DNA of 64,000 nucleotides from Siderastrea radians (Eukaryota; Cnidaria; Anthozoa; Scleractinia; Rhizangiidae): NCBI GenBank assembly GCA_964017195.1, contig OZ024890.1, positions 25,723,701 to 25,787,700 of the forward strand, read 5' to 3'. Shown piece by piece: positions 1 to 11,018 of this stretch (position 1 is its first letter; each line of letters starts with the position of its first letter). The notes under the pieces were generated by a model. It saw only the letters and a program-made list of their open reading frames with translations, ran no database searches and was not told where the DNA came from. The position numbers and the translations under genes were made by a program.

Positions 1-1
1 G

Positions 2-289
2 CATGGATGGTCCAGAGCGGACTGTGACACGTCTTTCCAAAAAGACATGCACAAACTGTGCGAGGCGAGCACCAAGAGAAAGCGATTTTTTTCCAAAGTC
101 TGGAACTGGCTGAAAAGCCTAGTGTCGACTGCTAGTGACAAGGTCAAGCGTTGTAAGGCTGCGGCAGATATCTATTACACTTCGGTCAACCACTTTGGCC
201 ACGCGAACTTCGAGAAAGTTTCTCCGAGCTGGTGCACGTTTGCATGTGTCAAAGGTCACGGCGATCCAAACATTGTCCTGAGTAGTTAG
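2..289 (+). CDS. Conodipine-like secreted PLA2, copy 1, terminal exon (5' partial)
   Basis: This is the last exon of a small secreted protein; the rest lies left of the window. The frame is open from base 2 and ends at TAG 287-289. It matches exon 2 of the downstream copies: an early Cys-Asp after a His-Gly-Trp, then KLCE, a basic KVKRCK stretch, and the ending EKVSPSWC-x3-C. That gives five cysteines at the same spacing as copies 2 and 4, so it is the type I form. The family resembles the group IX (conodipine) phospholipases A2, secreted lipid-hydrolysing enzymes known from cone-snail venom; the active-site exon is not visible here. A polyadenylation signal AATAAA lies at 369-374. Family assignment is by motif recognition only, so venom versus digestive role is open. 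Confidence 0.7.
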   Translation, partial: HGWSRADCDTSFQKDMHKLCEASTKRKRFFSKVWNWLKSLVSTASDKVKRCKAAADIYYTSVNHFGHANFEKVSPSWCTFACVKGHGDPNIVLSS

Positions 290-1265
290 CGCTGTTCCAA
301 GACGGTTTACATGACGTAGAACGTAACCAAGGAGAAACATAATGTAACTGTAGTGTGCTTTTAATTAGAATAAACATCCACATGAGAGAAAATGACGAGT
401 GGACTTTTTCCTGCCTTTTGTTAAAACGCAAATGTATATTATCTTGCACGTGAGTTTTTCACAAGTCTCGAAAAATTTTTCTCACTCTTCTACCAGAAAA
501 CTAAAAATCTGTTGCTTTAAATGTTGGAAAACAGAAAAAGCGGTATAAAAGATTTAGGGTAAAATGCATTTTAAAAAGTACTGTGCTTATTTTAAAAGTT
601 TCTGTAAGGATCCATTCAACACATTACAAAGTGAATGTACTCACATTTCACTCATTTTGATTGCAACGAGTCTTTCATAAAGGTTTACATAGATTTAATT
701 ACTTTCTTAACCAGCCAAACTGATCGATTGAAATGGGGACATAACTACAGAACTTTCATGCAATGCACAACCTCTCTGTTGCTTCCCTACTGAAGTTGTA
801 CGTTCCTGAATATAACTAAGCAGAGATAGTATTAAGGAGGTTTAAAATGAGATTCAGTCTATAACGGAGATTGAAACCTCTGGCAGTGGGTGGTTTAAAA
901 AGATTATCTGCAATAAAAAGTTGCCTGGCTACAGACTTCTCAGCACTTTAGTATAAAAATGAGCGTTTTGCCTGTTGGCCTGGATGAGGTATAGATGGCA
1001 GCATTTTTCCATGAAAAGGGTGAGTATTTGAATGGTTTAGTCTAGAACAGGATATCAGGAAAATCACATGATTTGTGTCAAAAAGATCGTGGTGCTTTCC
1101 TGAGCACTGGCCGAGAAGCACACCCACACCCAAGGTTTTTTCGATTGGTGACGGGCCCCTCCCTACTTAGGACCGTAACAGGTAACTCAGATTGAAATAA
1201 ATATCGCAGACATCACTTTACAAAGGTCCAATCCTCATCGGAGTATTTGATTCAGTTAGAACACC
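290..1265. other. 3' flank of copy 1, no gene seen
   Basis: AT-rich sequence with AATAAA at 369-374 serving copy 1. Only short chance ORFs are present, and I recognise no repeat up to the TTAA-flanked element. Confidence 0.6.
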
Positions 1266-1269
1266 TTAA

Positions 1270-1928
1270 GGACGTTCGCGCGAAAAACTTCTACAATACA
1301 GATTTTTTTCATACTTTGGCTACAGTCAGATAATGAGTTACCTATGTCAGAAATGGAAAAAAATTGGGGGGTCGCCGACTTCGTTTTCGAAATAAAGCGC
1401 GTCAAAAACTACCCCAATTTTGACAAATCGGCCCTCGTAACTCGACATGGCCTCAGTACTTGTTAGTCGAAAAATATTAAAAATGATTCGCTATAGACCC
1501 ACTTTCTTAGTCAAATTTTACTTAAGTGGGTCTGTTAAGTAAATAATTTGAACCGGTGTCATCCTTTTAGTTAAATTCAACCTCTAAGATCGACTTTAAC
1601 GAACACCGTGCAGCTGCAATAATAGTAGCATTCGATGATGCGAGGGCAGAAAAGTTGAAAAAAAATCAAACTTCTACAATACAGATTTTCTTTAATTTTT
1701 CACAAAACGTAGATAATCGACAAAGAAAGTGATCTATCAAAAGAAAATGTGGGGTCACCGAACATTTAAGAGAGTTAAACCCGTGCATAGATATTAAAGT
1801 GCCCACTAGCGCTTTATATCTCCACATTTCTTCAACAGCGCGCGCGCTTAATGCATGACGTGGCATGACATCACGAAATGAATTGCGTGCGCAGTAAGGA
1901 TGCGCAGAAACAATTGGCGCGAACGTCC
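1270..1928. mobile_element. TTAA-flanked MITE-like DNA transposon (piggyBac-type signature)
   Basis: The 659 bp segment begins GGACGTTCGCGC and ends with its reverse complement GCGCGAACGTCC. It is bounded on both sides by TTAA (1266-1269 and 1929-1932), the target duplication typical of piggyBac elements. Inside, an 18-base string starting CTTCTACAATACAG occurs twice (about 1289 and 1670). There is no transposase ORF, so it would be non-autonomous. A degenerate relative may lie at 51358-51688. Confidence 0.65.
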
Positions 1929-1932
1929 TTAA

Positions 1933-2358
1933 GCTAATAGCGTTATCAAGTTAATTAGGCTGGTTTCAATTTTCACGTTAAGGCGACGTTGTACGGGAAA
2001 TTTAAAGCAATGACATGCTGATTTCGAACAAAATGTTGAATAAAATATAAAAATTGTCAAAGGACTTCAGTTTTTTAATTTTTCTTATTTTGTTTGCTTT
2101 CGCTTTAAATCAAATATACAGGTTTCAATTCAATCGTTGTGAGAAAAAACGCCGGGTTCATTAAAGAAAATCAACAAAAACGGATCCTGACGTATTATGC
2201 CTACGGTGGATATGACTGCTAGTACTCTACGATTACGAGTACTGCTTGGTTTCTGTTGTCCATGTATTCTCAAAAATTGCTAGAAATACAAGGCTGCTTC
2301 TACTGCTCAGCTGCTAAGAAATCTATTTTATCCTCTACGTTGAATAGTGTCAGTAAGG
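1933..2358. other. Unassigned spacer
   Basis: No gene or recognisable repeat. It ends where the duplicated 8.5 kb unit begins. Confidence 0.5.
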
Positions 2359-2784
2359 GAGGCAAACATTGAGTCAAAACGTTTGAGTCTGCGGATAAAA
2401 TCCTGAGGTAACATCTAAATGGAACCTCTCAAACAGTACTTTGCGGTCTCGTTGTTTATGTTACAATATTTCTTAAAACATAATTCTTGGAAGTGAAAGG
2501 ATTAGATCTTCTCGATGGTTGCCGTATAGTTTTTTCCGTGTCAGCTTGAGAATTTGGTATTGGCTTAGACAATATACTACCCCTGAGTTAAGATCTTCGT
2601 TTAAATTCTCATCATCAGTTTATTCACGTCGCTAAATTGATATTGTAAGGAGAAATTTGGTATTGAACACAAGTGAGACTTGGGGAGCAAAACATCAAAT
2701 CGTCAAATTAAAATCGAGTCAAAATGAGCAAGCAAACGCTCAGGATCTCCTAAATTGATTTCAACTTTCGGACGATGGTGAAAA

Positions 2785-2832
2785 CTGAAATTAGAAGCGT
2801 CTGAAATTAGAAGCGTCTGAAATTAGAAGCGT
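2785..2832 (+). repeat. Three tandem copies of a 16 bp unit
   Basis: CTGAAATTAGAAGCGT is repeated three times without change. The duplicate locus near 15636 has it once, so the expansion (or contraction) followed the segmental duplication. Confidence 0.9.
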
Positions 2833-4062
2833 CTGCACGACAAATTACACTTTTCATATCGGTTTATTTTTGAATTTACATAGCATGTTTGACTTTCAAG
2901 AAAACTATGTAAACTAATAAAACACTGGGTGCTTTTGAAGTGGAAGCAATGATACCCCTCTTAGTACTTCAAATTTCGAGCTGTCAAAGACCATTAGCAG
3001 TCTAAACATGTATCGATTGCCTCTTCATCTCAATCAATATCTTTTTAATAGTAAAACAGCTCAATCCATCTACTTTGCACCGCATTTGGAGTTACTCATC
3101 CTAACCCTTTTAAGGGGAATACAGTTCCAAGGTAAGTTTGAGAAGGAACACGTTTGAATTTCTGGTGACGGAGTCAAAATACGAGGATTGTCACAATTTG
3201 GTGTATGGGTTTTTAATTTTTAGTAGAGATAATACATTCACGTGTTGCTAGGGGGACTAATTCTGATTAGGTAACCGACGTGAAAGCGATTTTAGGAAAT
3301 CTGGACGATTGGTCACTTAAATACAATAATAATGATAAAGTTTGCTGTAGCAAAATTGCATATCTTTTGAGTCATTTTGAATCAGGAAATGCAATCTAAT
3401 GAGAAACCAACCATTTAGAGTAGTATTTTAGCAAGTTATCGATGAGCGAGAAAGTTACAAATTATCAAGCTGAAAATGGGAGAAAATGTTCAAACTCGCT
3501 CCGATTAGAAACAAATCAAACAGCACCGTTAGCTTTGAGCAGCTTATTTTTAAAGTTCTTATTCACAGACTCGCAAGTAAATTCTACGTCGCAAGAATAG
3601 CGAATTAGTTGAAGATTCTGACAAAAAAAACTCACATAATCAGTCAAAGTAAGTTGTTCAACGGATCCTCCCCTTGCCTTCGATTTCTCTTTTTAATTCA
3701 GTTTAATTCAGTTTTCTCCAGTCCAACCCCTTTTGCCGGGTCATTTCTTGGTAATGACAGAAACGCGCGGCCGATAGAAAGCGCAGGTATCTCCATGGAA
3801 ATGAAAAGCAAAAGTGCCATTGGCTTTGCATCTGATTGGCGGCTTAAATTAAATGAAGTACGATTGTTTTGATTGGCTAGAGTTTGTTCACAAACTTACT
3901 AATTTTAGTTCTAAAAATGCAAAACCGAAAGGGAACACATTGGGGCAGTGGAGAGCAAAAGGCACATTGACAATGTTAACTATCCCTTTTACTTGCTACA
4001 GACTCGCACTCCACTTATATCACGAAATTTTGAACGCTTGTTTTGTTTAACAGACTCTCGTC
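2833..4062. other. Upstream region of PLA2 copy 2
   Basis: No ORF of note. The last bases (TTTAACAG ending at 4053, followed by nine bases and the ATG) look like a splice acceptor, so an untranslated first exon probably lies somewhere in this stretch; I could not place it. Confidence 0.4.
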
Positions 4063-4889
4063 ATGAGACTGACAATACTTCACTTGTTTGGCTTGTTGGT
4101 CCTGTTGTCCTTGGCCCTGGAAGTGACGTCAAAGTCGAAGTGTTCCATAGTATCGAATGGATGTAGTGTGCCAGGAGACCTTCCTTTCATTTACAAGGAA
4201 ACGTTTACTCCTTCTTGCGTCAAGCACGACGTCTGCTACTTCTGTGTAAGACAACAATGAATTTATAAAGTATTTATATTTTTATAACTTCGTTTGAGTA
4301 CAGACCAGGGCAACTTCTAAAAAGAATTCTAAAAAGATTGGGAAGAGAACGGTACCATACGGAAATATATGATTCATATCGTTTATTTCAATGGTCACAC
4401 TCAAGAATTTTATCTAGAGATTTGAAAGTTAAAACCACCTTGTATAGCATAATAAATAGCACTGTAGGAAAATGATGCTCAATTTCCTGTTCATGTGGAT
4501 AAGATTTCATTTACAGCAATGGGAATATGCAAAATTGCATTTGCTACTTGGTCCAAAGAAGTTCCACAGCTGGATCTAATTTGTCAATCATATTTTCACA
4601 GGGTCAGCACTGGGGATGGAAGAGATCTCACTGTGACACAAGGTTCAAACAGGACATGTACAAGCTGTGTGAGACAAAAATTGGCCGCAGAAAACGCTGG
4701 GGTATCTCGTGGGTGACACAAATGCTAAGGAATAAAGTCAAGCGGTGTAAGCAGCTCGGCGCGGACTGGTACTACAACGCAGTGTTTGTGGCAGGGGGGT
4801 GGTATTGGGAGAAAGTGTCTCCCTCCTGGTGCAAAGCAAGCTGTGCAAAGAGTCTTGGGGATCCGTCCACGCCCTTGATAAACGGTTAG
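4063..4889 (+). CDS. Conodipine-like secreted PLA2, copy 2 (type I), two exons
   Basis: Coding exons are 4063-4245 and 4602-4889, joined by a phase-0 intron (donor GTAAGA at 4246; acceptor TTTTCACAG ending at 4601), giving 156 residues. Residues 1-24 form a signal peptide with a leucine-rich core. Exon 1 then has five cysteines including the CVKHDVCYFC active-site box, with His55 and Asp56 as the expected catalytic dyad. Exon 2 supplies five cysteines (HCD, KLCE, KRCK, SWCKASC) and a strongly basic, Trp-rich middle. Ten cysteines suggest five disulfides. Likely product: secreted group IX-like phospholipase A2. AATAAA signals sit at 4950 and 4979. Copy 4 is almost identical. ATG 4063 is chosen because it opens the signal peptide and is conserved in all copies. 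Confidence 0.8.
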
Positions 4890-7145
4890 CGAGACAAAAC
4901 GAAGAAAGATGGCTAAACTCACATCGAAAAAAAATTGTTTTTCGCTTAAAATAAAATGCCTTGTAGTCAGCACAGTGAAATAAAAAGCTAGACATAAAAC
5001 ATGTGTGGATATAAATAACAGTTTTCTATCAAACGTATTCCTCTCGTTACCTCGCGCACAACTGCTCGCATCTCGGAAACCCATGAAAACCGACGAGTAT
5101 CTTGAGAACAGTACAGGTACTTTATTTGCTTCTACCCGCACGCGTGGGTATCTAACAGATCCTTCCGGCTTGCACTGTTTATTATATTGTACATAGTGGT
5201 TCTAAGTTTTACGTCTGTGGTTGAAATCCTAAATAGCATTTCTTAACAAGACATTTGAATTTTTTTTGCCAGTTTTACTTTGAGAACACAGTATTGGAAG
5301 TGAGAAACTAAGAGCCTTAGCTATTTTACAGGTTCCACGCCAAAAGCAAACTAAATTTGAAAATAATTCGCTTAGTACGTTAAGCGGAAGTAAATTTAAA
5401 ATTTGCATGCATCGAGTTTTTAGGAATGTATCTGGAAAATGGCTTTCTTCGGTCCAATAACATCGTTCTACAACGCAGGAATCAGCCGTTGAAACTTTTT
5501 CGAAATGACAGCCATTCTCGAGTAATCCCTTATCTACTCCAGTACACTCTTCCGACACATTCGTACCCTTTCAGTAACGTAGACTCAGAAGAAGACAATA
5601 ACATTATTTTGGTGATTACAACAATTTTTATTTAGCCAAAAGGTCTTGGTAGTAAGAAACAAGTTAATATTTTAAGAAACAACACAACACTTTATTTTCT
5701 CCTGATTTAAAATAAAAAGCTCATATACTTACCTTCTAGCAACATTTGAAATAATGGTCTTCATCCAACCATGGTCCAATTGTTGTGCAAAAAAATTAAA
5801 TCACCCCCAGGCTGTGGGATTTTCGTTATGTTTGTGTTTGAGTTAGAGCCGGATCAGATATTTTATTTTTCAATAAACAGTTACATTCGGTTAGCGGAAA
5901 GATTTAGTTTAGTTGAAGCAGCTTATAGCAAAGAAAAGGACATAAAAGAAATGATCAAATGTATAAATTAGACAAGGAAAAAGGAAGGCGATTCACGAAG
6001 TAAACAGTATGACACGTTAGAGGCCCGAGATTTTCATGTTCAAAATACTTCCGTCTTGCAATGCGCGATGCTGCGAGTGAATTTTATTCAACGAGACAAA
6101 TAGTGACGTTTATAGAGACTGAGAGAAGAACTCTGATCAGTACTGATTTCAGCATAATCTGAGAGTCAAGCAAACAAAGGTTTTGAATCGTGGAATAAAA
6201 GGTAGGTGAAGCCCGTTACGTTAAGAAAAGACCGTTACCACATTGAGAACATTACTGATGCGAAACTTTAAACTTCCGCGTCTGAAATAATTTGCGGCTA
6301 GTCAATCAGAAGTAATTATTATACAGGTGTTTCCTTGGATGTGCTTCTGTTCCTAAAAGATTATGACCATAGAGAAATTAACAAAAACTTTAGGTGGAAC
6401 ATATACGTGGAAGTGCGTTTCAAAGGCAGCTCGGCATCGCTTCCGATTGAATATAAAATGAAAATCGATATGGAAGTTTTTGGTGTAACATTCCACTGAC
6501 ATTTCAGGTGAACTTTTCTTATCAACAACGTCCGTCTAAAATCGGAAGCCCTAACTTAAATCCGTATTCAGTTTTTAATCGCACAGTCTTCCCTATAAAC
6601 GTTTCTTCTTACTAGAAATATTAAGTATGCCCCCCAAAATTCTGAAAATTGCCTGCGTCTCCTTTGGATTTCTTCACTTTCTGCTGACGCTAACTCGAAT
6701 CGAATCGGAGATAATAAGAATTTTGGTGCTGACATTTCTAAAAACACTTGAAAGAACTCCCCGTTTCTGGACTATTTAAGCAGACCTAGCATTTTTAGGA
6801 GTTCAACGCCAGTTAGTTTTCTTAGAGATTGAGTACCATCCCGTGTCTTAACACTTCGTTTAGGTTGCCTTTCAGAATATAACGGACGTACATTGATAGT
6901 GCAAATTTCACGCGCACTGAAAGAAACCACTGTGTCAATTAAGCCAGTAAGAGGCAATGGAAGTTAAATAAGAACTGTTCTTTTGGTAGTTTCATCACAT
7001 ACTTTGAGGCTGTGTAAGTAAAAGTAACAGAAGCAAATTATTGAGCAAATTGTGCGATATGCCGTGATCATCGGGTGAGTAATGACGGGCGAATAATGTT
7101 TAAAAAACCTGGTCGTAAATCGGTTGTATTTTCTTAATGTTTCAG
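4890..7145. other. Spacer between PLA2 copies 2 and 3
   Basis: AT-rich, with only short unconvincing ORFs (for example 5771-5971, which has no recognisable domain). The matching spacer at 17704-19959 in unit 2 shows no preserved coding frame between the two. Confidence 0.6.
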
Positions 7146-7154
7146 AATTTCGTC

Positions 7155-8174
7155 ATGAGACTGCTATCCTTCCATGCGTTCATGTTGGTGCTTATGCTGT
7201 TTTTGAGCCTAGAAGTAACACCCAAGGCCTGTAAAGTGAAGACCAATGGTTGTTCTATCCCTGGAAACCATCCATTCTTCGACAAGAAGACGTTTACACC
7301 TGCTTGCAACAAACACGATGTCTGCTACAGCTGTGTAAGATTTGCGTCGAATTTTCTCACGACGAGAGTTTATTTCAAACTTCCCTACCTCTGGACTCTG
7401 TTTGAGCGCTTTCCATAATTAGATTCACGGCGGTGACAACATTTAAAGTAATATTCTGACAAGCAGATAGTGGCAGTAAGCCTATCTGATGAAAAAGTTT
7501 ACTTCAAACTCTCCTTCCTCTCGGCTCTCTACGATGTTCTGTATATTAAGATTTGCGGCAACATTTTACGCGTTCAAGATTTCTCTGGTTCCCTCCCTGA
7601 ACACTGACGCCTCTCTCCTGTAAATACGCATGCAATGGTCCTCATAAACGCACCATGATATTGTTGCTCGCGAGGTTAATAAATACCGGCCATATGCAAC
7701 AAGGAATAAATTCTTAGCAGTCCATCTGTATCTAATTAATAACAAACTTTCCCTTAAGTCATTAAGAGTACCTTCCCCGGTGCAAAAAGGCGGGTAGGAG
7801 GCTGCACGTATCTAAAGGGCCTTTTATGTTGTTTTGCTTCTGAACTGAATTTTTAAGGTACCATCTCTTTGGGCTGACTGCAAAGTTTCGCTACAAGAAC
7901 CTGAACTAATCATTGCAAATGCTGTTTCTTCTCAAAGGGATTTCACTATTACTGGACTCGAGAAGAGTGCGACCGAGCTTTTTACTACGACATGAAGAAA
8001 CTCTGCAAGGCCAAAAAGTATTTCAGGAAGATATGTCGGAAATTTGCAAAGCTCTACTACAGAGCGGTTGAAGCGTTTGGAGAGGATTATTACAATAAAT
8101 ATTCTTCTCCATCCTGGTGAAAATCCTCTTGCGTCAAAGCTCGTGGAAATGCTAACGAGTCCTTGCGAGCATAG
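7155..8174 (+). pseudogene. Conodipine-like PLA2, copy 3 (type II), truncated by an internal stop
   Basis: Exon 1 is 7155-7334: signal peptide plus a CNKHDVCYSC box with catalytic-type His54 and Asp55. The donor GTAAGA follows. Exon 2 starts at 7938 after CTCAAAG. The frame meets TGA at 8118-8120, exactly where copy 5 has the cysteine of the SPSWC motif, so the last 18 codons and both C-terminal cysteines are lost; the old stop is TAG 8172-8174, still in frame. The predicted product is 120 residues instead of 138. The rest of the gene, including splice sites and an AATAAA at 8206, is well kept, so the break is recent or the short form is tolerated. A sequencing error is possible. Confidence 0.75.
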
Positions 8175-8292
8175 GAGGACACAAGAAAAGAAGACTAAAG
8201 AAAGCAATAAAAAGCTCTTCACGAATATATGTTGAAGTTGAGAAAGATGGAATATTCAGTTTGTCAGGAGCGTGGGACAAAGAGAAAACTGA

Positions 8293-8364
8293 GTCCCCGA
8301 CGGGAATCGAACCCATGACCTCCCGTACACCAGTCGGGCACTCTAACCACTGATCTACTGGGAG
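8293..8364 (-). ncRNA. tRNA-like head of SINE (left arm)
   Basis: Reverse complement of the right-arm tRNA-like block, with A-box- and B-box-like sequences. The anticodon stem does not pair normally, so I read it as a SINE and not as a working tRNA. Confidence 0.6.
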
Positions 8365-8489
8365 ACTCGTGGCGAGCGAGGTCATATTTACTGAGTTCGT
8401 TGTGACACGCCTACTGCTAGGATCAGCAATGTCGAAAGTACCGTGTGTGACAACGAACTCAGTAAATACGACCTCGCTCGCCACGAATT

Positions 8490-8562
8490 CTCCCAGTAGC
8501 TCAGTGGTTAGAGCACCCGACCGGTGTACGCCGAGGTCATGGGTTCGATTCCCGTCGGGGAC
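8490..8562 (+). ncRNA. tRNA-like head of SINE (right arm)
   Basis: Contains TAGCTCAGTGGTTAGAGCA (A box and D arm) and GGTTCGATTCC (B box and T arm) at tRNA spacing. Acceptor-like ends are present, but the anticodon arm is scrambled. This is a pol III promoter-type SINE head; a decayed tRNA gene is the alternative. Confidence 0.65.
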
Positions 8563-8616
8563 TTAGATTTTTTCTTTGTCCCACGCTCGTGACAAACTGA
8601 ATATCCCATCTTTCTC

Positions 8617-9440
8617 ATTTCTTTCCGAGCTTAACATTTACCATCTTTCTTTCTTTATTATATGTTGAAGTTCTTCGTACTTTTTCTCGGTTAGTCTGAG
8701 TGACAGTAGCATCATCAAGCCTACCATATTGTAGGTGAAACGTGCCACCTAAATGGAAAAGAGAAAAGAAAGGAATCAAAAAACTGAGAGAAAATAGAAG
8801 CCCCATTTCTCTTTTTCCACCATGTCTTCCGTTTTTTTTTTTCCTCTCGTTTTCCCTTCTGTCCCTATTATCCCTATTATTATTGTTTTCTCCATTCTCC
8901 GGATTATCGGCGTTTCTTGCTAAAGGCGTGTACGCGTGAGAAAACTCTTTTCATCCGTTGATCACAATGTTGTCCACAAATACAATGTTCGAGAACACCT
9001 GTATTATAAGTTGAAACGTCAACAGATAAAAACGAGATGCCCAAACTAATTAAATGCATTAATTAACTAATTAATTAATTACAAGATTCTGTATTTTACG
9101 ATCACGTAGCTTCACAGAAGAGATTAAGGGAATAAATAAGAAAAGTTTTGCATTTTAAGGTCACGTTGCTTACTGATTTTCCTTAATGTATTTCAATTGG
9201 CGAGAAACAACAAAACACAGCATAGGAGACACTGATGAGAATCTTCCAATGTGAAAATGAGCGCAACCGGCATTTATTTTGTTTTGTTTTACAGTGCATG
9301 CGCGCTGTATGAGAAGCTATGTGATCGTGAAATACAGAATCTTCTAATTAGTGGCACGTTCGAGGGTCCACAAAATTCATTTAAGAAATTCACATGTCTC
9401 TAACTCAATTACGGAATTGTTAACGAAAACTGTATCTCCG
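8617..9440. other. Spacer with pyrimidine-rich tract
   Basis: About 8800-8900 is a C/T-rich run on the plus strand; about 9040-9080 is a TTAATTAA-rich stretch. No gene. Mirrored at 21438-22310 in unit 2. Confidence 0.5.
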
Positions 9441-9472
9441 TGTCTCCAGGCTGGTCAAACACAGCAACAGAG

Positions 9473-9864
9473 TTTCAGCTTCTGAGTCTGTGGATGAAAT
9501 CCTTAAGTGTGACCATTCAAATGAAAGTCAAGGAGAAGTACTTCCCCGAAGTGCTGTTTGTTATGCCGTACAAGGTGGTCCTAACTATTAAGTCTGTGGA
9601 TGAAATCCTAAAGTGTGACTTTTCAAATAAAAGATCGTTCTCGTGGTTCTGTTTTCACTGAGCCCTGTGCAAAGTGGTTCTAACTTTACAGTCTGAAGGT
9701 TTTTAAAAGTCCTGGATTGCGACCATTCAAATGAAAGCTTACTGAGCAGTTGTTTCCGGCAGGAGCCCATTACCGGAACTGTTGATACTGGCACAAGGTG
9801 GTGTTAACCGTGATAAATCAATGGATAAAATCTCAAAAATGCTTAGAAACATGAAACAGTTTTT
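9473..9864 (+). repeat. About 3.5 tandem units of a ~110 bp dispersed repeat
   Basis: Units begin near AGTCTGTGGATGAAATCCT and run through GTGTGACCATTCAAATGAAA to TACAAGGTGGTCCTAAC. Starts are near 9476, 9592 and 9691, with a partial at about 9807. The same unit appears singly at 2376 and 27440, in array at 22310-22673, and inverted at 26530-26985 and about 60560-60745. Confidence 0.75.
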
Positions 9865-9896
9865 GTGACGAAAGGCCTTATGGGGCCTCTCGTCAC
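9865..9896. repeat. Terminal hairpin at the left insertion boundary
   Basis: GTGACGAAAGGCC pairs with GGCCTCTCGTCAC around a short loop. It begins at the first base after the flank shared with unit 2, which suggests it is the true element terminus. Confidence 0.7.
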
Positions 9897-10074
9897 TATG
9901 TCATCGGCTATGAGTGAGTGTCTGTAACCAACTGGAAGTAATTTCGGATTACGAGCCTGTACGAAATCGTCTACGAAATCCCGACGACTGAAATTTACGA
10001 GGAAAAATCGATTTGACCTGACCATGTGCGTTCTCTTTTCTCAACTCGTCAGCGACGTGTTTGTGATTTCGAAG

Positions 10075-10184
10075 GTGAGTTGTTCTTCTTTTATCACAAT
10101 ACAATGTATTCAAACTCTTTTGTGTCTAGGTGAGTTGTTCTTCTTTTATCACAATACAATGTATTCAAACTCTTTTGTGTCTAG
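10075..10184 (+). repeat. Exact tandem duplication of a 55 bp GT...AG unit
   Basis: Both units (10075-10129 and 10130-10184) are identical. Each starts GTGAGTTG and ends TCTAG, so each has the boundaries of a very short intron. Confidence 0.9.
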
Positions 10185-10405
10185 AACTAGGCACAACTTT
10201 CTATGCATTTGCAGTCAAATTTGTATTTCTAAAGAATATTTCAGATTTTGGGGCGCTTTATGTGGTTTGTTTGCCAACAAAAGTCCGATTGCTTCGCTTA
10301 ATTATTTCTTTCTTTCAGATTTGCTCTCTATTAGTTTGACTATCAGTGAACTACAGGAAACCAACTACAATACTTAATCGTGGAATCAAACACCAGGTAT
10401 AGAAA

Positions 10406-10834
10406 ATAACAAGATCAACCTTCATTATGACAAATGGAAAGATTTGTTAGGTTACCTCCTCTCTTTTTAAAATAGCTGGCAAGCACACGGCACTTCTTGT
10501 TTCTTTTTTGGAACAACTATATAATCAATTAAAGGTAATTTACTGAACTGTATGTTGTTACACATATATAATGTCTGTATGCACTGCGCTGTCTTTGTGT
10601 TTTATAATTTTAAGAAAAATGTAAATTTGTAGTGTAATGTAAGAAGTAATGTAATATAATCGTAAGTTGTGTACTGTAGGTTATCCTAAGCTATATACTT
10701 CCAGTAGTGTATTGTAAATAAGTCATGTAGTTAAGTTGTAAGTATAAGTAATGTATTGTAACGTGTAATGTAAGTAAGTTATTGTATGTATTGTGACCTG
10801 TTGTTGAAAAAAATAAACAAATTACAAAAAAAAA
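10406..10834 (+). mobile_element. Non-LTR-mobilised insertion with poly-A and target-site duplication
   Basis: The insert ends in AATAAACAAATTAC followed by a run of nine A. It is flanked by the direct repeat GGTATAGAAA (10396-10405 and 10835-10844). The body is rich in GTAATGTAAGTAAG-type words and has no ORF, so it is a SINE-like element or a retrocopied noncoding transcript. It is nested in the 4.35 kb insertion. Confidence 0.75.
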
Positions 10835-11018
10835 GGTATAGAAATTTGAACAACCTAAACACTAATCATATCGATCTTAAAATTCAATCTTATGACAGAA
10901 CTTAAAAATACAAGCAGTATCTTTATCAATAGTCACATAAACAAATGATCTTATACACACTACTCAAGAACAACAATCAACATCTTTCTCATTAAATTTT
11001 TTTCCCTCCAGTAAGAAC

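Larger units (their letters stand above)
8240..8616. repeat. Inverted pair of tRNA-derived SINEs (long palindrome)
   Basis: Arms 8240-8409 and 8442-8616 are near-perfect reverse complements around a 32 bp spacer. Each arm holds a tRNA-like head and a tail ending near AGATTTTTTCTTTGTCCC. The same palindrome recurs at 21061-21437. A transcript crossing it would fold into a hairpin about 170 bp long. Confidence 0.85.
2359..9864 (+). repeat. Tandem segmental duplication, unit 1, part A (holds PLA2 copies 2 and 3)
   Basis: Nearly base-for-base the same as 15191-22673, including introns, intergenic DNA and repeats. Part B of this unit (14214-15190) is separated from part A by a 4.35 kb insertion; in unit 2 the matching parts are contiguous. 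Differences are scattered substitutions and small indels, so the duplication is fairly recent but not an exact assembly copy. Confidence 0.9.

Noticed and set aside
3609..4050. Small ORFs before PLA2 copy 2
   Set aside because: Not preserved in the same lengths in the duplicate before copy 4.
8490..8562. Functional tRNA gene
   Set aside because: A and B boxes are fine but the anticodon arm does not pair, and the block is part of a repeated SINE present in inverted copies.
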